Assembly (NCBI GenBank): GCA_002404375.1
Contig: DHJO01000183.1
Coordinates: 17,912-23,638, forward strand
Reading direction: 5' to 3'
DNA: 5,727 nt
Source of the DNA: Gemmatimonadales bacterium UBA4718
Lineage (GTDB): Bacteria > Gemmatimonadota > Gemmatimonadetes > Gemmatimonadales > Gemmatimonadaceae
The notes under the pieces were generated by a model. It searched no databases, had not been told where the DNA came from, and saw only the letters and a program-made list of their open reading frames with translations. Within the stretch, counting starts at the first letter, position 1; the number at the start of each line of letters is the position of its first letter. The position numbers and the translations under genes are program-made. Below, piece by piece: positions 1 through 5,727 of the stretch.

Positions 1-2259
1 TGTATTGTGGCAGCCTCGCTGTTTCTGCGGCCGGTCAAACTCCAGGCGCAAACCGTTGCTGGAACTGTCCAGAGCGCCGGCAAGCCGATAGTTGGCGCGA
101 CAGTGCGACTTCTCGAGCTCGATCGAATCGAGCGTACAGGTGCGCAGGGAGAGTTTACCTTCGCGGACGTTCCCAAGGGGATTTACAGAGTGTTCGTCGG
201 CCTCACGGGATACGCGTCGGTGACCGACACCATCAAGGTGATGAGCGGTACCACGCAGGTATCATTCAACCTCCGGGAATCGGCGATCCAACTGAAAGAG
301 GTCGTGGTCTCCGCATCGCCAGTTGCACGGACTTCCGACGAGCACTATCAGTCGACTGCGTCCAAATCGCGGGTTGAATTCCAGAACAGCCCGGGGATGA
401 GCTTCGCCGAGAAAATCTCCGATCTTCCGGGCGTCGCGGTCCGCAGCCTCGGGTCCGCTCCATCGCGCCCAATTCTGCGCGGCTTGGGCGACAACGAGGT
501 CCTCGTTCTCGAAAACGGCCTTCGTATGGGTGATCTGGCGACTTTCGATCCAGCGCATGCCTCCCCGATCGAGGCGATCAGTATTTCGCAGATCGACGTG
601 GTTCGTGGCCCGGCGACAATCCTCTATGGTCCCAGCACGATTGGCGGGCTCGTAAATGTCATCACCGACATCGTTCCATCCGTGTCGGATCACCCCATGT
701 CAGGCACCGTCGCGGTCGAAGGAAATACGGTGAGCGGCGGAGGTGCGGGCTATGTCAACAACGTCTACAGTCAGGGGAATCAAGCTTTTCGCGTATCGGC
801 GGGAGGAGTAAGGGGCAACAACATCCGGATTCCTTCGGGGAGCTACACCGATCCAGGCACCGGTACAGTATTCAATCTCGATCGGATGCCGCAGACCTTC
901 GACCATAGCGGCGAAGCAGGTCTCGGCTACGCATACCAGAGCAACATCGGAGCATTCGGGATCGGCGGAAAGCACTTCGAAGTGAACTACGGCATACCTG
1001 GCGTGCCGCCAAATCCGGATTTTGTGAACGTGCCTCCGACTACGTCGCGCATTGCGGAACGCCGGAACACGCTCGAATTCCGCAGCCTGTTCAATTCCGA
1101 TCTCTCATTCGCCAAACAACTGAGATTCAACGGAAGCTACAACGACTACAACCACTCGGAATTTCCAACCGCTCAGGATGCGAACGGTGTGTCCGATCCG
1201 CAAGCCAATCATTTTCACAAGCGGGCGTTCAACGGCGTGCTGCAGCTTCAGCATCAGCCGCTCGGGAAACTCCAGGGTACCCTGGGTCTGTGGACGAGCG
1301 TCGAAGATCTTACGATAGAGGGTGACGAGCCGATTGGCCCGAACTCGCGGACAAGCGGATTCGCGGGATACGCCTTCGAAGAATATCCAGCGGCTGCAAA
1401 CACTCGCCTGCAGGCCGGCCTGCGATACGACTACAATAAGATCCAAACGCGGCCGTATCCGCAGTCGACCGATGCGTTTTTCCAGACGATCAACGAGTCG
1501 CGCCTTTCGAACGCGCTGACAGCCTCACTAGGGGCGATCCAGCAGCTGACGGCGTATGTGACGGGATCATTGAGCCTTGCCCGATCATTTCGCGCGCCCA
1601 CCGTTCAGGAGTTGTTTGCGAATGGACTCGATGCTCCGAGCGGGACGTACACAATCGGCACAGCTGGGCTGGGACCCGAAACCGGATTCGGGGTGGACGC
1701 CTCGCTCAAAGGCAGCTTCGCCAACGCATCCTTTGAATTGTCGCCGTACGTAAACAGCATCCGTCACTACATCTACGGATTCCTGCGTGGCGACACCATT
1801 CAGGGATTCCCGGTGCGTCAGTTCGGCGCAACTAACGCGCGTCTATTTGGTTTTGACGCGAGCGTTACCGTCCAGCCGGTCCAGAACTTTGCGCTCAAGG
1901 CAGGCGCTGATTACGTGAATGCAGAGGACACCCAACAACGCGTTCCGCTTCCCTTCACGCCTCCGCTACGAGGCCTGCTGCGTGTCACATATCAAGACCC
2001 GATCTATATGGCAATGATCGAGTCACGTGCCGCGGCGAGGCAGACACGGCTCGGTGAGGGCGACACTCCAACTGCCGGCTACGCCATAGTGAATCTCGGC
2101 GTGGGCGTGCGTCTTACACGGCAACGCCTCGTAAATAACATCAGCCTTCATTGCGACAACCTGTTCAACCGTGTGTACCGAGACAATCTCTCAGTGATCA
2201 AGGATTTCATTCCGCAGCCAGCGCGAGGCTTTCGGTTGAACTACCAGGCGACGTACTAG
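1..2259 (+). CDS. TonB-dependent outer-membrane receptor with N-terminal carboxypeptidase-regulatory-like domain; 5' end probably outside the window
   Basis: Outer-membrane active transporter powered by TonB-ExbB-ExbD. Residues are numbered from the GTG at base 7, the first start codon in the window. The frame is open back to base 1 and no ribosome site can be seen, so the true start is probably upstream. Residues 1-15 look like the end of a signal peptide (hydrophobic run, then LQAQ before the mature TVAGTV). Residues 16-92 form a carboxypeptidase-regulatory-like beta-sandwich (GTVQSAGKPIVGATV, then GEFTFADVPKGIYRV). LKEVVVSAS (96-104) resembles a TonB box. The plug spans about 115-225 (RPILRGLGDNEVLVLENG, IDVVRGPATILYGPSTIGG). 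The rest is beta-barrel, with SFRAPTVQELFANG (527-540) and a C-terminal aromatic, Tyr750. NYGIPG (327-332) and the FANG...GTYTIG region resemble ZnuD-like metal receptors, but no long His-rich loop is present, so the substrate is not assigned. The gene converges on the peptidase and shares its stop tetranucleotide. Family is very likely; substrate unknown. Confidence 0.93.
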   Translation, partial: CIVAASLFLRPVKLQAQTVAGTVQSAGKPIVGATVRLLELDRIERTGAQGEFTFADVPKGIYRVFVGLTGYASVTDTIKVMSGTTQVSFNLRESAIQLKEVVVSASPVARTSDEHYQSTASKSRVEFQNSPGMSFAEKISDLPGVAVRSLGSAPSRPILRGLGDNEVLVLENGLRMGDLATFDPAHASPIEAISISQIDVVRGPATILYGPSTIGGLVNVITDIVPSVSDHPMSGTVAVEGNTVSGGGAGYVNNVYSQGNQAFRVSAGGVRGNNIRIPSGSYTDPGTGTVFNLDRMPQTFDHSGEAGLGYAYQSNIGAFGIGGKHFEVNYGIPGVPPNPDFVNVPPTTSRIAERRNTLEFRSLFNSDLSFAKQLRFNGSYNDYNHSEFPTAQDANGVSDPQANHFHKRAFNGVLQLQHQPLGKLQGTLGLWTSVEDLTIEGDEPIGPNSRTSGFAGYAFEEYPAAANTRLQAGLRYDYNKIQTRPYPQSTDAFFQTINESRLSNALTASLGAIQQLTAYVTGSLSLARSFRAPTVQELFANGLDAPSGTYTIGTAGLGPETGFGVDASLKGSFANASFELSPYVNSIRHYIYGFLRGDTIQGFPVRQFGATNARLFGFDASVTVQPVQNFALKAGADYVNAEDTQQRVPLPFTPPLRGLLRVTYQDPIYMAMIESRAAARQTRLGEGDTPTAGYAIVNLGVGVRLTRQRLVNNISLHCDNLFNRVYRDNLSVIKDFIPQPARGFRLNYQATY

Positions 2260-4502
2260 GCACCAGGCAGAGCCGCAACAATTCCACTAATCAGCGTAGC
2301 TTCGCGCTCCAACGCCGCCGCGGCGCGCGCGATCTCCCTGTCAGCGTCCTGCCACTGCCCCTGCTCGATCGCTTCACGAACCCCTGGTATCGTCTTCACT
2401 CCGTACCCGGTGTAGAAGCCCGGAGCGTAGAGCATGTGCACGTACCAGGGTCTGTTCTTGAGGCCTTCTGTGGACGTGAGCGCGCGCTCGGCCTGGATCA
2501 ATCGCTCATTAACGCTTTTCGCGTTGGTGACACGGCCTTCCGTCACCGCGCGATTGTACGCGCGGTCATAACGTGCTGCTGCGTGGTTCAAGGAATCGAG
2601 CGCGTTGAGCAACGGCGCAAAATTGAGCTGTGGCGCGGGTAGTTGTCTTTGCGGAGCCGTTACCGGATCACGCGGATCGCTCGTGAACTTGAACAATCCC
2701 TCCTCGATCTGCCTGTTGCGCTCCACGATCTGCTCCGAGCGCCTGTCGCGCAGGGATTGGAGATCCTTCACGTAGCCCTGCACGGTCTCTCCAAGATTCG
2801 TGAACGCAAAAGGAAGGAGATCGGCATTCGCCAGACGGAGCACGGAAATTCCTGCCGCTTGCGCGAGTGCGCGTCCGTAGACAAACGATGTGTCGCTGAA
2901 ATGCGTGAACCAGTAGAAATCGTCGTAGATCGAGTGATAGATGCCCCCATCATCTTCGCCGCCATATCCGAGATTGAGTGATGCGATTCCCAAATGATCG
3001 AGGAAAGACGAATAATCGGAGCCGGACCCAAGCGCCCCGATGCGAAGATCTTCACGGTCGCGTGCCTCACGTTGACTTTCCGGCGTGCCATTGAGAATTC
3101 TCGAAGCCTGGACCCGCTTCCAGGAGCTCGCACCGGATTCAGGATCTTCCACATCCAAAGCCACACCGTTCACGAATTTCTCGAGCGAGTGTGATCCCTC
3201 GATCTCCAGGTATCCTCTACCGTTGCCGTCGCTATTGAGATAGGCGACAGCGTGTGCCTTGAGCTCGTCGGCATGGGTCTCGGCCCACTCTGTCGAACCT
3301 AGCAGGCCGGGTTCTTCGCCATCCCAGGCGGCATAGATGATCGTTCGCTTGGGGTGCCACCCCTGCTGGTACAATGTGCCAAGAGCGCGTGCCTCTTCGA
3401 GCTCGGCGACCAGCCCTGAGATCGGATCCTCCGCGCCATTTACCCAGGCATCATGATGATTGCCGCGGACGATCCATTGATCCGCTTCCGTTGTGCCGGG
3501 CAACTTCGCGATCACGTCGTAGAGTGTCTTGAGACTCCAGTCAGACTTGACGCGCAAGTGAACTTTTGCGGGACCGGAGCCCAGGCGATACGTGATTGGC
3601 AATCCACCACGCCATGCAGCCGGAGCGATGGGACCGCCAAGGGCAGTCAGGAGCGGTTGTGCGTCACCGTAGGAAATTGGCAAGACGGGGATCTTTGTAA
3701 TCGTCCGTGCCTGGGCGATCGAGAGGCGCTTCGCGTTTTTTGTGGCGCCGACGCCGGGGGTGAGAGGATCTCCGGGATAGACGGGCATGTCCTCGACCGA
3801 ACCGCGCTGCACTCCTTGCGCGGGACGCATCGGACCGGCGGGAAAGACGTCTCCGCCCGCATATCCGTCGTCTCTCGGATCCGAGTAGATGAGACATCCA
3901 ATGGCGCCATGCTCAGCGGCGACTTTCGGCTTGATGCCGCGCCAGGATCCGCCGTACTTGGCAATGACGATGGCGCCCTTGACCGAAACTCCGTGCTGCT
4001 CGAGCACTTCGTAGTCAGCCGGCACTCCGTAATTCACGAAGACGAGAGGACCGGTGACGTCTCCATCGATGGAGTAAGCATTGTATGAAGGCAGCTGTTC
4101 CGCCTGCTGATTCGATGTCGGGTCTCCGGGTAGCGCTGTCTCCTGGAGCGATGCCTTATACGTCGTGGGAGAAACCAGCTCCACTACCCGTTCGACCGGA
4201 GTCGGAAAGAGGACATCGAAATTCTCAATGTGCGCATCCCATCCGTAGGACTTGAACTGACCGAGAATCCATTCGGCGTTGTCCTTGTCGTAGGGTGACC
4301 CAACGTGATGCGGCCGCGCGCTCAGACGACGCATTGCTTCTCTCATTCGCCCCGGATCCGGCATCGTCTTGAATCGCGCCTCGAGATCGCGCTCGGCTTG
4401 AACCGATTGCGGAAAGAAGCCACGCAACGGGACATCAGCGGGGGCAGGCGTCAGGGCGAGCCCGGTCGCACAAATCAGGAGTGACGAGAGGAGCTTACGC
4501 AT
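2256..4502 (-). CDS. Secreted M28 metallopeptidase of the PSMA / glutamate carboxypeptidase II type (PA + M28 + TfR-like dimerisation regions)
   Basis: A 748-residue zinc exopeptidase, close in length to human PSMA (750). Residues 1-22 are a Sec signal peptide (MRKLL, hydrophobic core, APA before Asp23), so it acts outside the cytoplasm. A PA domain lies at about 150-290 (GVQRG, GDPLTPG), the M28 domain at about 320-545 and a helical TfR-type dimerisation domain at about 615-745. Aligned by eye to PSMA, the two-zinc site is complete: His349, Asp359 (bridging), Glu397, Asp425 and His523, with Glu396 as general base in WDGEEPGLLGSTEW. Calcium-site acids Glu405 and Glu408 are kept. The PSMA arginine patch (R463, R534, R536) is not: the matching residues are about Glu433, Asn510 and Gly512. 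Lys699 and Asn257 of the S1' pocket are also replaced, while R210 matches Arg188. A general peptidase is therefore more likely than an acidic-dipeptide enzyme. The ATG is the only start after an in-frame TGA at 4523-4521. No Shine-Dalgarno precedes it; the leader ends CCTCCCAAAAA. Confidence 0.95.
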   Translation of the reverse strand: MRKLLSSLLICATGLALTPAPADVPLRGFFPQSVQAERDLEARFKTMPDPGRMREAMRRLSARPHHVGSPYDKDNAEWILGQFKSYGWDAHIENFDVLFPTPVERVVELVSPTTYKASLQETALPGDPTSNQQAEQLPSYNAYSIDGDVTGPLVFVNYGVPADYEVLEQHGVSVKGAIVIAKYGGSWRGIKPKVAAEHGAIGCLIYSDPRDDGYAGGDVFPAGPMRPAQGVQRGSVEDMPVYPGDPLTPGVGATKNAKRLSIAQARTITKIPVLPISYGDAQPLLTALGGPIAPAAWRGGLPITYRLGSGPAKVHLRVKSDWSLKTLYDVIAKLPGTTEADQWIVRGNHHDAWVNGAEDPISGLVAELEEARALGTLYQQGWHPKRTIIYAAWDGEEPGLLGSTEWAETHADELKAHAVAYLNSDGNGRGYLEIEGSHSLEKFVNGVALDVEDPESGASSWKRVQASRILNGTPESQREARDREDLRIGALGSGSDYSSFLDHLGIASLNLGYGGEDDGGIYHSIYDDFYWFTHFSDTSFVYGRALAQAAGISVLRLANADLLPFAFTNLGETVQGYVKDLQSLRDRRSEQIVERNRQIEEGLFKFTSDPRDPVTAPQRQLPAPQLNFAPLLNALDSLNHAAARYDRAYNRAVTEGRVTNAKSVNERLIQAERALTSTEGLKNRPWYVHMLYAPGFYTGYGVKTIPGVREAIEQGQWQDADREIARAAAALEREATLISGIVAALPGA

Positions 4503-4524
4503 TTTTTGGGAGGCGTGGGTTCAT
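4495..4524 (-). other. Possible upstream mini-ORF (9 codons) overlapping the peptidase start
   Basis: On the minus strand an ATG at 4524-4522 opens a nine-codon frame (MNPRLPKNA) ending in TAA at 4497-4495, inside codons 2-3 of the peptidase gene and in another frame. Neither ATG has a Shine-Dalgarno sequence. Ribosomes ending the mini-ORF would stop on top of the peptidase start, the geometry of translational coupling. A frame this short arises easily by chance, so it is a candidate only. Confidence 0.15.
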
Positions 4525-4615
4525 TGCGAGGGGAGCCAACTCTCGAGCGGCAGCTCCGGATCGATGGAAAAGTGCACCTCAGGCGGCGTACAATCAACGC
4601 GGTTTTCGTCCAGCG
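4503..4615. other. Intergenic gap between the HxlR regulator and the peptidase gene
   Basis: This 113-base gap lies between two minus-strand genes. I see no convincing -35/-10 pair for the peptidase and no hairpin followed by a T run that would end the hxlR transcript. The only inverted repeat noticed is 5 base pairs (GGAGC/GCTCC) with a 16-base loop. Read-through from hxlR into the peptidase is possible but unproven. Confidence 0.5.
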
Positions 4616-5020
4616 TCAGCCTGCGGCTTTACGATTTCTCTTTGCGGGTTCTTCCGACTCGAGCGGAATCCACCGCTCGGCCCACGCTCCGATCTCATTC
4701 AACGAGCGCTGAAGTGACCTGCCCTTCTCGGTGAGCTCGTACTCGACGCGGACCGGGCTGTCCGGGACAACTCTTCGTGTCACCAGCTCTTCGGACTCAA
4801 GGGAACGCAGCCGCTCCGACAACATCCTATCGGTAATGTCTGGGATCGCGGCCTTGATCAGCGCATAACGCGTTTTTCCCTGAAGCAACGTCTGGATGAT
4901 CGCACCTGTCCATCGTCCGCCGATGAGCTCGACGGCTCGGTGAAAACGAGCGCAAACAGGGGCGGGTAAATCGTTCCGGGCTATGGCCAAAATTTTGGAA
5001 AGTCGGGGTGCTTGACACAC
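4616..5020 (-). CDS. HxlR-family winged helix-turn-helix transcriptional regulator
   Basis: A 134-residue one-domain DNA-binding regulator of the HxlR/MarR-like group, which act as dimers and often sense electrophiles, quinones or oxidants through a cysteine near the N terminus. The family signature is clear: RAVELIGGRWTGAIIQTLL (28-46), the recognition-helix region IPDITDRMLSERLRSLESEELV (59-80), the wing RRVVPDSPVRVEYELTEKG (82-100) and a C-terminal dimerisation helix ending AWAERW (112-117). Cys23 lies just before the first core helix, close to the sensing Cys of known members. The start is uncertain. GTG at 5020 is the first start codon after an in-frame TAG (5041-5039) but has no Shine-Dalgarno; TTG at 4990 would remove ten poorly conserved residues. 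The gene is divergent from yceI, with overlapping promoters and a palindromic operator-like site between them, so it probably regulates both itself and yceI. The effector is unknown. Confidence 0.93.
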   Translation of the reverse strand: MCQAPRLSKILAIARNDLPAPVCARFHRAVELIGGRWTGAIIQTLLQGKTRYALIKAAIPDITDRMLSERLRSLESEELVTRRVVPDSPVRVEYELTEKGRSLQRSLNEIGAWAERWIPLESEEPAKRNRKAAG

Positions 5021-5040
5021 TCTACTTACTAAAGTATACT
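5012..5040 (+). promoter_or_regulatory. Sigma-70-type promoter for the YceI gene
   Basis: TTGACA (5012-5017, all six consensus bases) is followed after exactly 17 bases by TATACT (5035-5040, five of six). Transcription would start near 5046-5047, giving a leader of about 73 bases before the ATG at 5120. The -35 overlaps the first codons of hxlR on the other strand if that gene starts at the GTG, and the -10 sits in an operator-like palindrome. This is the strongest promoter match seen in the window. Confidence 0.8.
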
Positions 5041-5058
5041 AGCATATCAATAGTAAGT
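5024..5058. promoter_or_regulatory. Palindromic operator-like site, probably for the HxlR regulator
   Basis: ACTTACTA (5024-5031) and TAGTAAGT (5051-5058) form a perfect 8-base inverted repeat with a 19-base spacer. Within it lies the 8-base palindrome AGTATACT (5033-5040), and TACTA (5037-5041) also pairs with TAGTA (5051-5055). HxlR-family dimers are known to bind AT-rich palindromes of this general kind near their own promoters. Position over both -10 elements suggests repression by blocking polymerase; assignment to this HxlR protein is inferred from adjacency. Confidence 0.65.
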
Positions 5059-5061
5059 CCA
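5033..5061 (-). promoter_or_regulatory. Candidate promoter for the HxlR gene, sharing its -10 with the YceI promoter
   Basis: The palindrome AGTATACT (5033-5040) places TATACT on the minus strand at 5038-5033. Seventeen bases upstream on that strand is TGGACT (5061-5056), four of six to TTGACA. Transcription would start near 5026, only about six bases before the GTG at 5020, so the message would be almost leaderless. It is weaker than the opposing promoter, and the two could not bind polymerase at the same time. Confidence 0.5.
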
Positions 5062-5063
5062 GC

Positions 5064-5085
5064 CCCATTAGCAGCTGTTGATGGG
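5064..5085 (+). promoter_or_regulatory. Hairpin in the YceI mRNA leader
   Basis: CCCATTAGC (5064-5072) pairs with GTTGATGGG (5077-5085) around the loop AGCT, giving nine pairs of which two are G-U. It lies about 17 bases after the predicted transcription start and 22 bases before the ribosome site. No T run follows, so it is not a standard intrinsic terminator; it could protect the 5' end or modulate translation. It hides the in-frame TTG 5078 and ATG 5081, which supports the later start. Confidence 0.4.
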
Positions 5086-5107
5086 TAATTGTTCACCGAA
5101 AGATCGC

Positions 5108-5113
5108 AGAGGA
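5108..5113 (+). promoter_or_regulatory. Ribosome binding site deciding the YceI start
   Basis: AGAGGA lies six bases before the ATG at 5120, a standard distance. The longer in-frame starts TTG 5078 and ATG 5081 have no such motif and sit in a hairpin, so ATG 5120 is chosen. Confidence 0.8.
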
Positions 5114-5119
5114 ATCAAA

Positions 5120-5683
5120 ATGACCGCATCCGCGACAACGGCCCCAGCAACGGGGACCAAAACACAATGGAAAATCGATCCCGTCCACACTTTGATCGAG
5201 TTTTCGGCAAAGCATCTGATGATTACGACTGTGAAGGGTCGCATCGGAGATGTCACAGGCACCATCTACACCGACGAAAAGGATCCAAAGAAGTCCACCG
5301 TCCAAGCGACGCTCAAGGCAGCAAGCCTCGACACGCGAACAGACCAGCGCGACCAGCATCTTCGCTCGGCCGATTTCCTCAACGCTGAGGTATACCCGGA
5401 GATCACATTCCGCAGCACGCGGATCGATGGTGACAAAGAGAACTTCAAGCTCACGGGCGATCTGACAATTCGGGACGTGACCAAGCCGGTGACGCTCGCT
5501 GTGCAGTTCGAGGGAAAGCAGAAGGATCCGTGGGGCGGAGAGCGGGTCGGCTTTAGCGGAACCGGCAAGATCGACCGGCGCGATTTTGGACTCACCTGGA
5601 ACCAGGCGCTGGAAACAGGCGGGGTAGTGGTGGGCAACGAGATCAAGATCAATCTCGAGGTGCAGGCAGTTAAGGTTGAATAG
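5120..5683 (+). CDS. YceI-family lipocalin-like protein (probable polyisoprenoid/amphiphile binding), cytoplasmic form
   Basis: A 187-residue protein, normal length for the family. YceI proteins are eight-stranded lipocalin-like barrels; studied members bind isoprenoid-type lipids, though the cellular role is mostly unsettled. Family landmarks appear in order: WKIDPVHTLIEFSAKHLMI (17-35), the SLDTRTDQRDQHLRSADFL segment (about 69-87) followed by YPEITFRST, LTGDLTIRDVTKPV (about 111-124), and GFSGTGKIDRRDFGLTWN (about 144-161) before the closing strand NEIKINLEVQAVK. The N terminus (MTASATTAPATGTKT) has neither a hydrophobic core nor a lipobox, so the protein probably stays in the cytoplasm, unlike periplasmic E. 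coli YceI. The start is fixed by AGAGGA six bases upstream. The gene has its own strong promoter and is divergent from an HxlR regulator, so induction by a stress that inactivates that regulator (quinones, electrophiles or oxidants are the usual HxlR signals) is a reasonable inference. The bound ligand is not predictable from sequence. Confidence 0.95.
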   Translation: MTASATTAPATGTKTQWKIDPVHTLIEFSAKHLMITTVKGRIGDVTGTIYTDEKDPKKSTVQATLKAASLDTRTDQRDQHLRSADFLNAEVYPEITFRSTRIDGDKENFKLTGDLTIRDVTKPVTLAVQFEGKQKDPWGGERVGFSGTGKIDRRDFGLTWNQALETGGVVVGNEIKINLEVQAVKVE

Positions 5684-5727
5684 TGACGATATGGTTCAAT
5701 AAGAACCTAATCAAGAAGCGGGTGTGC
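5684..5727. other. Tail downstream of the YceI gene, no gene seen
   Basis: Forty-four bases follow the TAG. GGTTC (5693-5697) and GAACC (5703-5707) can form a 5-pair hairpin with an AATAA loop, but no T run follows, so I do not call a terminator. An ATG at 5691 reaches a stop after three codons. Confidence 0.4.

Noticed and set aside
262..693. Open frame of 143 codons on the - strand
   Set aside because: It is antisense to the conserved plug domain of the receptor and has no family features.
2151..2642. Open frame of 163 codons on the + strand across the receptor/peptidase junction
   Set aside because: It overlaps the conserved end of the receptor in another frame and then runs antisense to the peptidase C terminus; no domain or ribosome site was seen.
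3453..4088. Long open frame of 211 codons on the + strand
   Set aside because: It lies wholly antisense to the conserved PA and M28 region of the peptidase, and its translation shows no recognisable domain.
4464..4502. Lipoprotein signal in the peptidase (LLIC at residues 8-11)
   Set aside because: Ile sits where Gly, Ala or Ser is required before the lipobox Cys, and a normal signal peptidase I site (APA) follows.
4531..4563. Inverted repeat GGAGC/GCTCC in the gap between hxlR and the peptidase, as a terminator
   Set aside because: The stem is only five pairs with a 16-base loop and no T run follows on the minus strand.
5078..5119. Longer YceI N terminus starting at TTG 5078 or ATG 5081
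   Set aside because: Neither has a Shine-Dalgarno, both lie in a hairpin, and ATG 5120 has AGAGGA at good spacing; the extra residues are polar and not family-like.
5693..5707. Hairpin GGTTC/GAACC after the YceI gene, as a terminator
   Set aside because: Five pairs and no T run; too weak to call, and the window ends 20 bases later.

Overview
The window is a stretch of moderately GC-rich (roughly 58% by eye) chromosomal DNA from a Gram-negative bacterium. A TonB-dependent outer-membrane receptor with an N-terminal carboxypeptidase-regulatory-like domain, a secreted PSMA-type M28 metallopeptidase, an HxlR regulator and a YceI protein together suggest an environmental lineage such as Gemmatimonadota or Acidobacteriota. 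That placement is inferred from gene types only; no phylogenetic marker is present.

Layout: (1) bases 1-2259, + strand, a TonB-dependent receptor whose 5' end probably lies outside the window. (2) 2256-4502, - strand, a secreted M28 peptidase with PA, peptidase and TfR-type dimerisation regions. It converges on the receptor so tightly that the two stop codons share one CTAG. (3) 4503-4615, a 113-base gap with no clear promoter or terminator. (4) 4616-5020, - strand, an HxlR-family winged-helix regulator. (5) 5021-5119, a compact divergent control region. (6) 5120-5683, + strand, a YceI-family lipocalin-like protein without a signal peptide. (7) 5684-5727, a short tail with no gene.

The most informative part is the hxlR/yceI control region. 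A near-consensus promoter (TTGACA, 17 bases, TATACT) faces yceI. Its -10 lies inside the palindrome AGTATACT, so the opposite strand carries the same -10 for a weaker promoter facing hxlR. A perfect 8-base inverted repeat (ACTTACTA / TAGTAAGT), centred one base beyond the palindrome, brackets both -10 elements. This is the layout expected of a regulator that represses itself and its divergent neighbour together. A 9-pair hairpin in the yceI leader is an extra possible control element.

The receptor and peptidase both act in the cell envelope, but being convergent they are not an operon; a functional link (peptide degradation beside nutrient uptake) is only a guess. No mobile element, tRNA, rRNA or CRISPR array was seen. 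The gene families are all known; the regulatory architecture and the altered substrate pocket of the peptidase are the points worth a second look.
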